Below, in pieces: positions 8,563 to 17,781 of a DNA stretch of 39,140 nt (the first letter of the stretch is position 1; every line of letters begins with the position of its first letter). Location: the IMG/VR virus record IMGVR_UViG_3300020215_000045, positions 1 to 39,140 of that record. One strand, written 5' to 3'. This DNA comes from a virus. The translations under genes and the position numbers were made by a program. The notes below the pieces were generated by a model. It saw only the letters and a program-made list of their open reading frames with translations. It was not told the origin of the DNA and made no database searches.

Positions 8563-9342
8563 TTACCGTCCTCCTAAATTGTATCTAAGCCTAGGGCTTT
8601 TCAGTACCCGTGAATATTCGTCAGTCATCCCGCCAGAAGGCTTATAAAGCGCATCCGATGGCCTCACGTTTTCAGGTAATCCGCCAGCGCCCATCGTTGG
8701 GGAGCGGAGCATCCCATATGTCCCAAGCCCAGACTCAATAAATGAACCCATCGGATCTTCATATTGGTTAAAACGCTCAACTTGCGAGCCTTGAGCATAA
8801 CGGCGATCTGAGTTTTCCGCGCCGTATTCTCTTAAATCAAAATCGGCGGCTGCATTTTGCTGTCCGAAGTTAAAGGTATTAAAATCTTGAAGACGCGCAG
8901 TATTGACATCCCGTTCTTCGTTTTGACGCTCAAGATCTTCTATGTCGACATCAGTAACATATTTATCTTTCGCAGTCTGGTAATCTTCCTGCGCGCGATT
9001 ATAGAGTGCGTCAACAGCTTTCAGGTTCCTGGAAAGGCCCATCCCGGAAAGTCTGTCGTTGATGTCCGCTTTTGAGCGCTCCATGTCCTTTTTGCGGCCA
9101 AGGTCGTAGGACTCCAAAAGCGCAGCGCGACGTTCCGGGGCATATCCCACACCCTCACCCTGCGAGCGAGCCATTAAAATATTTTTGATTTGCTCTTCAA
9201 CGGGTCTAAGGAAATTAGGGCTTTCAGGACGCCTTCCGCTATATTCTTTAAATTCGTAAGCAGCCGGCCTGCTTTTATTCCTACTGCTTGCGCTTTTGGC
9301 GGCAAGAGCGCCCGCGCCACCCGCTAAAAGTAAAGGCAACAT
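8563..9342 (-). CDS. Probable internal virion protein with Ala/Gly-rich N-terminus
   Basis: A 259-residue protein beginning with a hydrophobic LPLLLAGGAGALAAK segment, then a helical region (about 50-160) and a Gly/Pro-rich tail. The short hydrophobic Ala/Gly-rich start is typical of podoviral ejection proteins that enter the host envelope. The start ATG overlaps the stop of the 45-residue gene. Role inferred from composition and neighbours. Confidence 0.5.
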   Translation of the reverse strand: MLPLLLAGGAGALAAKSASSRNKSRPAAYEFKEYSGRRPESPNFLRPVEEQIKNILMARSQGEGVGYAPERRAALLESYDLGRKKDMERSKADINDRLSGMGLSRNLKAVDALYNRAQEDYQTAKDKYVTDVDIEDLERQNEERDVNTARLQDFNTFNFGQQNAAADFDLREYGAENSDRRYAQGSQVERFNQYEDPMGSFIESGLGTYGMLRSPTMGAGGLPENVRPSDALYKPSGGMTDEYSRVLKSPRLRYNLGGR

Positions 9343-9479
9343 TATGGACCCTCCAGGGCTTCGATTCGTTCTTCTAAGTTTTCCAGTTTGTCGAGAATTT
9401 CATTGATTAAGATTGCCAGAGCTTCGAGATTCTGGTCGTGATAATCCTGATTGTTCCAATTTGAAAGACGATCAACCAT
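9342..9479 (-). CDS. Tiny coiled-coil protein
   Basis: A 45-residue acidic protein with a clear heptad pattern (LAILINEILDKLENLEERIEAL). It is overlapped at both ends by neighbouring genes (ATG inside the upstream stop, stop inside the downstream ATG), which supports translation. Function unknown. Confidence 0.55.
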   Translation of the reverse strand: MVDRLSNWNNQDYHDQNLEALAILINEILDKLENLEERIEALEGP

Positions 9480-9862
9480 TAGCGTACAATTCCCAGCTCT
9501 TTAGCTTCCTGGTACTCAGCCGGCGTCAATTTAAGAAGCAACCTTTTCCGGTCTTCCTTCGCCTGTTTCGCGGCTTGCGCGGCTGCTTTCTTAGCAGTAT
9601 CCACTTCGATTTTTTTTAAAATCCCCCGCTTCCAGTAGTTCCTATCAAGTCGCTCTGCCGGATCGCTTGGAATGTCTGATTGATTTATCCTGATTATGGG
9701 TAAGCCTGCGAGGCCGTTTTCATTTAATGTCTCTTCAAGCGTTTGCGCCGCCGCATCGTTGTGATGAATGATCACAATCGAGCCATCCGCCTTTTCGACG
9801 ATATACTCCGAAGCAAAGGCGTTTAGAGAAAGACAAAGAAATAAAATTAAGAATTTAATCAT
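9479..9862 (-). CDS. Exported protein with Ala/Lys-rich helix
   Basis: The ATG at 9862 overlaps the stop of the fibre-like gene (ATGA), giving 127 residues. Residues 1-17 are a Sec signal peptide (ending LNAFA). The mature part starts with a small beta-type unit (EYIVEKADGSIVIIHHND) and then a charged helix rich in AAKQAKEDRK. A longer frame opens upstream, but the coupled ATG puts the signal peptide exactly at the N-terminus. No family recognised; one of six signal-peptide proteins in this block. Confidence 0.65.
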   Translation of the reverse strand: MIKFLILFLCLSLNAFASEYIVEKADGSIVIIHHNDAAAQTLEETLNENGLAGLPIIRINQSDIPSDPAERLDRNYWKRGILKKIEVDTAKKAAAQAAKQAKEDRKRLLLKLTPAEYQEAKELGIVR

Positions 9863-11238
9863 CGCCTTGTGTCTCCTACTCCAATGCAAACCGTGGGATT
9901 TCCGTCCACGGCCGCGTCTGATACGTTTTTGATATTGAATCTTGCAACGCCGGCGGTCAGGGACTGGATAGAATCCGCAGCTCCGTTTGTGGTGGACCCT
10001 TGCTGCGAATGCGTGCAATCCGCATAATAAGTCGCATTCACGAAATCAGAGTCCCAGGATATGGAGTAATCGCCGGCTGCATTTTCCAGGATAGATGCAA
10101 CGTTGTAGCTGTTTAAAATCGTACCGCTTCCCTGCCCATCGAAATGGACCCACCCGCCTACAATCTCGCGCTCCGAAATCGCATGGACCGTCACGTTATC
10201 GCGTGAGGTAAAAAGATTCGTCGCATCGGTATTTACGGAGCCAATTAAGCGGTAGTTTGTCAGACCTGTCGGCGTCGTCGCGTTTGTCGAGTACGTAACT
10301 GAGTAGGACGTTACGTCGTCTTGATCGGCCACGCCGTACACATAATATTTCAGCGGCCCTCCAGTCACGGTGCCTGTATCAAGCCCTGAAAGCCCTGACG
10401 AAGGCGTATCCGTTCCGGTCGTAACCGTGATGTCGGACGAGACAAAACGGTAACGGCCATTAATGTAAAGTGCTCCTGGCGTAACTTTAAAAGTCGTGTG
10501 GCTGTCCCAACTTACAAAGGCACCCTGGGCGTGTCCAACCGGCGTTCTTCCGGCCGGAGAGAAGCGACGCACGGGCGGCCCGACTTTCAACATATCGTCA
10601 AGAGTAGATCCGGAAGAGGTTGAAAAAGTGCCTGCAAAAGTTCCGGTCGCGCATGATGTAGTCCTTAGATCCTGCACCGCGACAACCTGAGTACCGTCAG
10701 TAGAAACACGGGCGATTGTCGCGGATCCTGCAAGGTCAGAAGGTCGAGCTGCGCCTATCGTAACTTCCTGATAATCGAAGCTCCCGGAAGTGAGAATATA
10801 ATAGTAGGTCCATTTTGAAGCGGTCCATGTTTTAGCCGTCGTGGTCGTCTTTTCGACGCGGTACCCGTCCGGATACGATACACCCGCAGGAATCGAGCCT
10901 AAAAGCGTTCCTGAGGTGGTTGTCGTAAGCATTCCGGATGTTTTATCCGGGCAGCCCGCACCTTCATTTGTCCGGATGCGCGGATTTGCATCGTCCGCCA
11001 TATTTTCCTCACCAATCGTGTCGGCTTTGATCTGGCCGGAGGACTGCGCTGAACCCGCAAAGACGCCGCGTATATTATTGACACCGTTTGTGAGCGCGAG
11101 CCGATCGGCATTCAATTTCGTGGTCATGTCGGTTTGACCGGCCACGTAATTCGAATCAAGCGACACGATATCGGCGAATGCCTGACCGCCAATGACCATC
11201 CATGACAAGTAAAGACTAAATGCCAACGATTTGCGCAC
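9859..11238 (-). CDS. Fibre-like structural protein with signal peptide
   Basis: GTG at 11238 is chosen because GGAGG lies 7 bases upstream and the protein then opens with a signal peptide (residues 1-22, ending GGQAFA); total 459 residues. The mature protein is Ser/Thr/Gly-rich and beta-type, with motifs such as TKLNADRLALTNGVNNI, GALYINGRYRF and a Cys-containing C-terminus (TVCIGVGDTRR). Composition and position directly after the tail hub suggest a tail fibre or appendage. The first 23 bases overlap the hub gene. Confidence 0.65.
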   Translation of the reverse strand: MRKSLAFSLYLSWMVIGGQAFADIVSLDSNYVAGQTDMTTKLNADRLALTNGVNNIRGVFAGSAQSSGQIKADTIGEENMADDANPRIRTNEGAGCPDKTSGMLTTTTSGTLLGSIPAGVSYPDGYRVEKTTTTAKTWTASKWTYYYILTSGSFDYQEVTIGAARPSDLAGSATIARVSTDGTQVVAVQDLRTTSCATGTFAGTFSTSSGSTLDDMLKVGPPVRRFSPAGRTPVGHAQGAFVSWDSHTTFKVTPGALYINGRYRFVSSDITVTTGTDTPSSGLSGLDTGTVTGGPLKYYVYGVADQDDVTSYSVTYSTNATTPTGLTNYRLIGSVNTDATNLFTSRDNVTVHAISEREIVGGWVHFDGQGSGTILNSYNVASILENAAGDYSISWDSDFVNATYYADCTHSQQGSTTNGAADSIQSLTAGVARFNIKNVSDAAVDGNPTVCIGVGDTRR

Positions 11239-12772
11239 GTTTTTTCCTCCGGATTGGCCGGGCGTCATAGTTCAGCGCCCGGAACGCCAGCTTTTTCTTT
11301 AAACTGTAATTGTGGATTTTTAATTGAATCGCATCCGCTTGAAAATCTGCAAGATGAGGATCATCGTTCAGGCTTTCAAAATCAACCGGATCGGAGTCAA
11401 GGTCCAACGCTTCGATGGAATCATTATTCCCTTCAAGAAATACTTCGAAGTCCTCAAAAACTTCGTTTTCGAACCCCTTCAGGATCTCGATTAGAGCGGA
11501 GTGCGTCCCCGTCGGAATTTTCTCTAAAAAAATCTTTTCATAGCGCTTGATCCAGTTCCCGTCATAAATAGTTTTACCGATCGTTTCGTCCTCGTAGATT
11601 GCAGATAAAAGAATCGGGTAAATCAGGTTTCCGTTATCCGACAACTCGTCCGAATAAAACGTGTTGTAGTCAGCGACGCGGAAAATGCGGCCGCCATCAG
11701 AATGTTTCCGTCCGAAAATGTGCTCACCTTTAAACCGTTTCGTATCGAGCGCAGCCGAGCACTCAAAACCGTAGGGGTGCGGACCATAAATATTCGGGGA
11801 TTCCGTTTCTTTGTTGATATTGATTGCGTCAAAGTGAAACGTCGTGCTGTTTTCTGCGTCCTGATCGAGCGCGAAAGAAAGTTTATAAATGTGGTCGACG
11901 TATTCGGCGCAGGCATTTGATATTTTTTCCGGATTGATTCGCTTTAAATAGGGTTCAATGTCATAAGAAAGCAGCCGGCACGTCCTGCCATTAAATGCAA
12001 ATAGGCCGATTCCCGTATCCGGAGAAAACCCCAAAAACCAGAGCTCTTCCCCTACCTGCCGGACCGTGCGAGGTGCTGCAAGGCCGACGACGGAAGGCGC
12101 TTTTTCCGGCCGCCAGCTTGTCGCGGAGCCATTAATGTAATAGACCCAAATTGAACTTCCCATTAAAACGATTAAACGACCGTTCAAAATCCAGAGCTTT
12201 TCAGGTTCATCGCCCTTTGTCGGAAAAATCGTTGCAACGTTTAAAGAATTCCATTCAAGCGGCACACCCTGAATAGTTGCGAGGTCGTCCGTCCAGACGA
12301 TTTCACCGTCTTTTGTAATCGCAAAGCAGCGATTCGTCTCTTTGGCGGCAATAATATCCTTCAAAAGAATGTCATTCACTTTCCGGATTTTGGATATGCC
12401 GTCATATTCAAGCAATCCGTCATCAGGGTGAGCAATGTATTTGTTGTAGTTAATCTGAACATCAAAGCGGATCTTATTCGGAGTTAGGCCGGAAACGAGC
12501 GTTTCGAATTCATTTTTCCCGGCTGCGCGTTTAAGTATTTTGTCGTCGCAGGCAGTCAATACTTCCGCCGAATCTTTGTTGTAGTGCGGCATGATTGCTG
12601 TCGGAGAATTTGTGCCGAGCGTTGCGCCGTGATATTTAACGGAGCCTTTAATCTGCTCAAACTGCTCATCGTGTCCCATATCGACATTCTGCATGAATGC
12701 CCACTGGTCACGCTCTGCCAGGTCGTAAGCTTTCAGCCTCAAATTTACGCCGTTCCGGGGCCGGATTCTCAC
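11216..12772 (-). CDS. Tail hub / stabilisation-type protein
   Basis: A 518-residue beta-rich protein opening with MRIRPRNGVNLRLKAYDLAERDQW, then a series of blade-like repeats (EKLWILNGRLIVLMGSSIWVY; GEELWFLGF). This pattern fits podoviral tail-nozzle or gp10-type hub proteins that fold as propeller-like structures. It is coupled to the connector gene by a 4-base overlap. Family assignment is from architecture and gene order, not from a search. Confidence 0.6.
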   Translation of the reverse strand: MRIRPRNGVNLRLKAYDLAERDQWAFMQNVDMGHDEQFEQIKGSVKYHGATLGTNSPTAIMPHYNKDSAEVLTACDDKILKRAAGKNEFETLVSGLTPNKIRFDVQINYNKYIAHPDDGLLEYDGISKIRKVNDILLKDIIAAKETNRCFAITKDGEIVWTDDLATIQGVPLEWNSLNVATIFPTKGDEPEKLWILNGRLIVLMGSSIWVYYINGSATSWRPEKAPSVVGLAAPRTVRQVGEELWFLGFSPDTGIGLFAFNGRTCRLLSYDIEPYLKRINPEKISNACAEYVDHIYKLSFALDQDAENSTTFHFDAININKETESPNIYGPHPYGFECSAALDTKRFKGEHIFGRKHSDGGRIFRVADYNTFYSDELSDNGNLIYPILLSAIYEDETIGKTIYDGNWIKRYEKIFLEKIPTGTHSALIEILKGFENEVFEDFEVFLEGNNDSIEALDLDSDPVDFESLNDDPHLADFQADAIQLKIHNYSLKKKLAFRALNYDARPIRRKKRAQIVGI

Positions 12773-13938
12773 GCGAAATCCTCATCATGGCTGTAATAGT
12801 ATTGATCGCCAAAACCGTGCGTTGTGTCCGGGACCGGCACAGTTGTTTCGGCGCTGGAATCATTCGCGTCATCGATAATCGTCTTTAATCCTTCCGTAAT
12901 TTCGTTTGCGAGCTTTTCCCCGATCTTGCGCTCTGCCCACTCTAAAAGATCCGCGCGCGTCATTTTTTCGAGAAGTGTGATAAATTCACTTTTAAACAAA
13001 AGCGCATCGGTATCGAGCCTGAGCTGCGGGTGTCTTTTGTAAAACGAGTATGAGAGCGTTTCTGAGGCGGACGGAATCGGCCAGACCTTAATCGCAACGC
13101 GCTCAATTCTAAACTCAGCCGGCGAAAGAGTCGCAACGGTTAAATCTGCAGCATTATTTGTGACCGTGACCCTTCCGCCGGTGAAATCGCTTTTTGTGGC
13201 GCTGATTACGGTCGTAAATGATTTTGAGCCTGTCTGGACCGTCGTCCCATTCAGCTCTAAATTCTCAGAATCAACCTGGCCGCTAACAATGCCGGTGATA
13301 TTCACATGGATTCCGATGTCGCCCATCGCATAAGATGCAGTTGAGGCCGTAACGCCACGGTATTTTTCTTCCAGCTCAATCTTTGTCGAAGAGTGGTATT
13401 TGGCAATCTTGTATGTGACGGTATCCGAACCGACTTTAATGCGAAGTCCGACACTGTTCAGGCTGAAGACACTGGTTGATGCTATAACGACTTTTGATCC
13501 GGCCTTAACGTTCAAAGTACCGGTTGTGACATTTGCGAGCGAAGATGAGGCTTTGATGACGGAGGCTGCTGTCAGTTGCAGATCAAACTGCCTCAGCTCC
13601 TCATAGGTCCAGATGCGGGGGTTTCCGGTGTCCGCCTGCCCATGAGTCGTAAGTCTTTTAAATTCGCTCGGGGACTTATAACGCAAAAAGCGCGGATTTG
13701 TTGATGGGCCGACAAGGGTGTCTCTAATGATCGCGTCGCAGTATTTGTCCAGCGCATAAACGTCTGTACCTGCGGTCATCGCGAGCGTTGAATCGTCTTT
13801 CCTGTATTCCGCTTTGATTTTAGGCCAGAGCGTTTGAATATTGTCGTTTGCGTATGCGCGCGCGAGGTCCAGATGCTCCGCGTCAAAAGGGAGCTCTGCG
13901 CGCTGCAATGCCCGTTTAAAAATAAGCCCGAAATTCAT
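12769..13938 (-). CDS. Head-tail connector / adaptor protein
   Basis: A 389-residue protein. The N-terminal helices (RALQRAELPFDAEHLDLARAY) and the DVYALDKYCDAIIRD segment match the general look of podoviral head-to-tail adaptors. A beta-rich insertion (about 125-275, Val/Thr-rich, immunoglobulin-like) interrupts the helical core, and the C-terminus is helical again. It starts inside the stop of the O-antigen ligase-type gene (ATGA) and ends overlapping the hub gene. Confidence 0.55.
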   Translation of the reverse strand: MNFGLIFKRALQRAELPFDAEHLDLARAYANDNIQTLWPKIKAEYRKDDSTLAMTAGTDVYALDKYCDAIIRDTLVGPSTNPRFLRYKSPSEFKRLTTHGQADTGNPRIWTYEELRQFDLQLTAASVIKASSSLANVTTGTLNVKAGSKVVIASTSVFSLNSVGLRIKVGSDTVTYKIAKYHSSTKIELEEKYRGVTASTASYAMGDIGIHVNITGIVSGQVDSENLELNGTTVQTGSKSFTTVISATKSDFTGGRVTVTNNAADLTVATLSPAEFRIERVAIKVWPIPSASETLSYSFYKRHPQLRLDTDALLFKSEFITLLEKMTRADLLEWAERKIGEKLANEITEGLKTIIDDANDSSAETTVPVPDTTHGFGDQYYYSHDEDFA

Positions 13939-15104
13939 GCGGCCCCCTCTTTCAGATCATGGATACGCGCCATAAAGACAGCGATTATAAAAATACATAT
14001 GACTGCAAGCCTTGCCAGGTGGAACGGAAACTGAATCGCGCTTATAACGACAACCGAAAAAACGCCTGAAAACATAACTTGGGCTAACCTGTCTTTGCGA
14101 AAGAGCAGGAAATCTTTGAATAGGCCGGCTATGAAAACTCCACAAAATACGATGAATGCAAGGCCGCACTCGTAAAATAATTGAATGTATTCGTTATGCG
14201 CCCATATCCAGGTTTGCGGAACATCATCCGGCTTTGGTTGCACCATAAGACTTAGCTTTGCGAACCCTCCAAGCCCTGCCCCAAACCACGGATCTCCCTT
14301 TAACGTGAGCGAAAGAGTCGCCAGCCATACGCGGAATCTTTCGAAGAACTGGCCTTCAGGCATATCGAATTTAAATATGTACCAACCCGCTGCAATCGCA
14401 AGAGCCGCTGACATTATGAAAAATACGGTTTTTCTAATTCTAAAAAAAGTAATCAATCCCAGCGATGCCGCGAAAGCAAATGCGGAAACGGAGGACTTCG
14501 AAATAATCAGGAGCGGAATCGCCAGAATGACTAAAAAGGGATTCAGCATATAAAGGAATGGAGCTATTAAGACTGCCATTACTCCTAAATGAACCTTCAG
14601 CTTCATAAGGCCGACAAGACTATCCCAAAGCCCGGTCCGTCCGGCGTGGATATCGCTATAAAGAGGGTCGATGCCGTGATATTGAAAATAACACCAGAGC
14701 AAGTTCAGAGCAATAACCGCAAGGAAAAAAAGCCCTGCCGTTTTCAGATAGCGGAGATTGAAATATTCAAAAACGGTTTTTAGAAATAGAATGCCTGCGA
14801 AAATATTTAGAATAGAGCGCCGGGCTTCAAGGCCATAGCCTTTAAAAATCGAAATAAAGAGAATGTAGATTAAAAGCGCTGCAAGAACCGGGGATTTAAA
14901 GGAGCGCTCGGCTTTCAGGGTCATAGAAAGCGCGAAAATCGCGATAACCCCGTACCTAAAAAAAAGCTCCTGCGCCATGTAGCCGAAATTAATTCCTTCT
15001 TCTGCGATCACAGGGCCCTTAATCGGCACATAAAAAAATGTGCAGACCGATATGAATATCAGAAGTGCGAGATTGAAAATTTTTGATTTTGTTGACTCGT
15101 TCAT
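13935..15104 (-). CDS. O-antigen ligase/polymerase-family membrane protein embedded in the virion operon
   Basis: A 389-residue polytopic membrane protein with about ten hydrophobic segments. The family signature (Wzy_C/O-antigen ligase type) is seen near the C-terminus: WFGAGLGGF (about 273-281) and WAHNEYIQLFYECG (301-314) in the large external loop. Enzymes of this family join or polymerise surface polysaccharide units, so the protein probably alters the host surface, for example to block reinfection. ATG at 15104 is preferred because AAAAGG lies 6 bases upstream; an in-frame ATG at 15152 would run through a terminator-like hairpin. The stop overlaps the connector start (ATGA). Confidence 0.82.
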   Translation of the reverse strand: MNESTKSKIFNLALLIFISVCTFFYVPIKGPVIAEEGINFGYMAQELFFRYGVIAIFALSMTLKAERSFKSPVLAALLIYILFISIFKGYGLEARRSILNIFAGILFLKTVFEYFNLRYLKTAGLFFLAVIALNLLWCYFQYHGIDPLYSDIHAGRTGLWDSLVGLMKLKVHLGVMAVLIAPFLYMLNPFLVILAIPLLIISKSSVSAFAFAASLGLITFFRIRKTVFFIMSAALAIAAGWYIFKFDMPEGQFFERFRVWLATLSLTLKGDPWFGAGLGGFAKLSLMVQPKPDDVPQTWIWAHNEYIQLFYECGLAFIVFCGVFIAGLFKDFLLFRKDRLAQVMFSGVFSVVVISAIQFPFHLARLAVICIFIIAVFMARIHDLKEGAA

Positions 15105-15122
15105 GTGAACCTTTTGGAGAAA

Positions 15123-15147
15123 GGGGGCCGGGAATCCCCCAGCCCCC
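15123..15147 (-). terminator. GC-rich hairpin before the ligase gene, possible weak terminator
   Basis: On the minus strand GGGGGC and GCCCCC close a hairpin with an inner GGG/CCC stem, followed by TTTCTCC. It lies just after the stop of the decoration-like gene. The T tract is short, so it may only reduce read-through into the ligase and tail genes. Confidence 0.45.
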
Positions 15148-15155
15148 TCCATCCG

Positions 15156-15674
15156 TTAAACCACTACGACAAAAGCGTCGATAGTTTGGTTTGTTGCTGC
15201 TGAGGTTTCCAAAGCGAAAGCAATAGGCTTATCGTTGGAAGAAACAGAAGCCACGTCATAAGAAGCGCGGTTCACAAGCACGCCGTCATTGGCTGCGACA
15301 AAAAGTCTATCGCCGCTCGACGTCCCGCCAAATACGCGAACCTTGCCCTTACCGCGAACCAAAACAAGCCCATAATCGCCAGTCGCAATTGTGGACTGAG
15401 CAATGCCGGCGACAATCGCGCCCTGGTCGATGGTGGTCGCGACACGAACCTGAACGGATGCGTCGTTATCATCTTCCGAGGAAGCGAAGTCGTAAACAAG
15501 GACGGTTCCTTGAGAGACAACCTTCGTTTCGCTTGCCGATACTCTTACCTGCGTCCAGCACTCATCGCCTGCGTCCAACTTTTGAGACTGGATGCAGTTC
15601 AGAGCGAAGGCGTCAGAGGCGCTTAAAAGAACAAGCGCCAGAAAAAAACCCAAAACCCATCTGCGCTTATCCAT
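15156..15674 (-). CDS. Capsid decoration-like protein with signal peptide
   Basis: A 172-residue protein coupled to the capsid gene (TAATG). Residues 1-24 are a clear Sec signal peptide (ending SASDAFA). The mature part is beta-rich: VSQGTVLVYDF, AIVAGIAQSTIATGDYGLVLVRGKGKV and GDRLFVAANDG follow the pattern of the small beta-barrel decoration proteins encoded next to many capsid genes. Two cysteines (NCIQSQ, DECWTQ) may form a disulphide. A decoration protein with an export signal is unusual, and the role could instead be at the host envelope. Confidence 0.62.
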   Translation of the reverse strand: MDKRRWVLGFFLALVLLSASDAFALNCIQSQKLDAGDECWTQVRVSASETKVVSQGTVLVYDFASSEDDNDASVQVRVATTIDQGAIVAGIAQSTIATGDYGLVLVRGKGKVRVFGGTSSGDRLFVAANDGVLVNRASYDVASVSSNDKPIAFALETSAATNQTIDAFVVVV

Positions 15675-16666
15675 TAGAAGCCCCCTCCCGTATAAACACC
15701 GTTATAGCGGGGTGAATTGGTTGTGAGCTGACCGCCGAGCGTGATTTTAGCGGCTTCGCAATCCTGATCGTAAGCTTCAATGAAATCTCCCATTTTGAAG
15801 TTTTTAGACTTCAAAACTTTCATTTTCAGAAACTTCGGGTTCAGAAAATAGAAGTGACCCGCGAGCACGTTGTCGCCAAACGTCAATTTCAGATCGACCA
15901 TGAAAGTGACATGAGGAAATCCGGCGTTCGCCTTTTTGCCCTGCTCAACAAAGCGTTCATTCGCTTGAAGCGAAATCTGGTGCGCTTCGAAGATTGAGCG
16001 GGTCATAAGACCGAACGTAGGCCGCTCGTTTCCAAAAGAGCACAGGTTGTAAAGACTCGTCATTGCGATCCGGCCCGCATTGGAAGTGTTCCAGGCGGTT
16101 GCGGATGCGATGGAAGTCGTTACGGCCTGATTCTGCGCTTTGGTGTACGTTACGCGATTAACGCCAGTGCCCTGAATGGTGGAGTCGACATCATCAGGCA
16201 CCACATCCTGAAGGCCGAGCCAGCCAAATTGAGTACCGTTGTTATCGAGCCCGCAAAGATAGGCGTCAAATGCGTTGAACATCGACATTTTTGCCTGTTC
16301 AATGCGGGATTCCAGAAGACTTACAGCCTGCGCGTCTCCTGCGTTCATCGCAAGCTCGGTTCCGTCCATGAAAATCGAGCCATAGAAAAACGCCGGGGTA
16401 TACGCAAACTTATCGATCCCCTGCTGTTCGTTCACATTGAGAACGGTACCTTTCCGATAACCGCCGACCGCTCCGGATTCACCAACGATGGCCGATTCAT
16501 GAAATTCGGTGCCACCGCCGACAACTTCTTTAAAGTTGCCGGCCTTTTTGATTTCCTCGAGGAGCGGAATGCGTTCGGAAATGCCGTCAGCAATGTTTTT
16601 CGAAATCTGCGGGCGCGTTACAGCGTAAAGCGCTCTCAGATCACTTGTTGCTGCTTCGTATGACAT
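15674..16666 (-). CDS. Major capsid protein (HK97-fold type)
   Basis: A 330-residue protein downstream of the scaffold. Motifs AGNFKEVVGGGTEFHESAIV, a helical spine (SLLESRIEQAKMSMFNAFDAYL) and the ending SPRYNGVYTGGGF match capsid proteins found next to P22/T7-like portals in environmental phages. RBS GGAG lies 7 bases before the ATG. It forms the shell together with the scaffold and portal. Identity is from gene order and pattern. Confidence 0.8.
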   Translation of the reverse strand: MSYEAATSDLRALYAVTRPQISKNIADGISERIPLLEEIKKAGNFKEVVGGGTEFHESAIVGESGAVGGYRKGTVLNVNEQQGIDKFAYTPAFFYGSIFMDGTELAMNAGDAQAVSLLESRIEQAKMSMFNAFDAYLCGLDNNGTQFGWLGLQDVVPDDVDSTIQGTGVNRVTYTKAQNQAVTTSIASATAWNTSNAGRIAMTSLYNLCSFGNERPTFGLMTRSIFEAHQISLQANERFVEQGKKANAGFPHVTFMVDLKLTFGDNVLAGHFYFLNPKFLKMKVLKSKNFKMGDFIEAYDQDCEAAKITLGGQLTTNSPRYNGVYTGGGF

Positions 16667-16678
16667 TGTAATCTCCGA

Positions 16679-17710
16679 TTAATTCCTGATTTTTTGCAGG
16701 CCTTGCTGCAAAATCCCTGATAAGTTTTTAGGCTCAGGCTCTTGAGCCGAGGAAGCTTTCGAGGTTGGAGGAAGCGAGGATCTTTTCTTTGCGTCTTCTG
16801 CCGATGCGAAGACTTCCTTGACGGCTTTTTTACCGTCAAGGCCCAAGTCAGCGGAGGCAAGCTTGTAAGCGCGATCACATTTTGAAGCGGCATCCATATC
16901 GGATTCACGGAGGGCCAGTAAATACGGCACCATCGCCTTTTCCACTTCTTCAGTGATTCGCACCTTTTCGGAAGTCTCTTTTTGAGATTTCCAGCTTTGC
17001 CAGTCTTTTTCAGCTTGCTGGCGGCCTTCGGCTTCTGCCTTTTGCTCTGCCAGGGTCTTGCCTTTATTCATGTCGCGCCGGAGTTCGGCGAGTTCACGCT
17101 TCAAGGCTAAAGTCTCCGCTGAATCGACGGGCTTGCCTGTTTCTGCCTGGGCCAGAGGACCAACGGGGTTTTTCCCGCTTGCCATCAAGCTCACATCCTG
17201 CATGAACGCATTGATTTTTCCCTTAAGGTCTGGTGATCCGAACTGAAAAACATCCCAAAGCCCGCGAAATGCGGCCATTGAGTTTTCATCCGGTTTCACT
17301 TCACCCCAAGACTCATCCTCTTTTGCCTTACTCTCCTCAAATTCCTGTCTCTGCTTTGCAAGTTCCTGAGTTTTCCGGGTATAGTCCGACTGCCGCATGA
17401 AATGACTTGTCTTGCCAAAGATGTCCTTGTTTTTTTCGATAAAAGCTTCAAGTTCATCTTTAGTTTTGAACGGAAATTTCTGCGCGTCTGATACGATCAG
17501 CTCCCCGAATAATTCCTCTGCTTTAGCCTGAGCTTCCGCTTCAGCCGCTGCATCCGGTTGTTTATTCGCTTCGCCTTCGCCCGCTTGAATGCCAGCTTCA
17601 GGATTGGCATTCTTCTCCTTGAGTCCTGCGGTCAAAATCGTGGAAATGTCGCTCCCGCCGGAGTTATTTTCCGCGACTTCTGCGCCTGGTTGCTCGGTCA
17701 GTGTTTCCAT
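16679..17710 (-). CDS. Capsid scaffolding protein
   Basis: A 343-residue acidic, Ala/Glu/Lys-rich protein, predicted mostly helical, with an N-terminal disordered part (EAGIQAGEGEANKQPDAAAE), coiled coil at about 195-260 (ELAELRRDMNKGKTLAEQKAEAE) and a basic C-terminus. This is the usual make-up of scaffold proteins, and it sits directly before the capsid gene. RBS AAAGG lies 8 bases before ATG. A terminator upstream (17782-17819) suggests it begins the head transcription unit. Confidence 0.75.
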   Translation of the reverse strand: METLTEQPGAEVAENNSGGSDISTILTAGLKEKNANPEAGIQAGEGEANKQPDAAAEAEAQAKAEELFGELIVSDAQKFPFKTKDELEAFIEKNKDIFGKTSHFMRQSDYTRKTQELAKQRQEFEESKAKEDESWGEVKPDENSMAAFRGLWDVFQFGSPDLKGKINAFMQDVSLMASGKNPVGPLAQAETGKPVDSAETLALKRELAELRRDMNKGKTLAEQKAEAEGRQQAEKDWQSWKSQKETSEKVRITEEVEKAMVPYLLALRESDMDAASKCDRAYKLASADLGLDGKKAVKEVFASAEDAKKRSSLPPTSKASSAQEPEPKNLSGILQQGLQKIRN

Positions 17711-17781
17711 TGCATTGCCTTTCGGTTATGGAGTCCTTAAGCCTGCGAAGCTTTTGGTTGTTCCAGGTCTTAAAAACAAAA

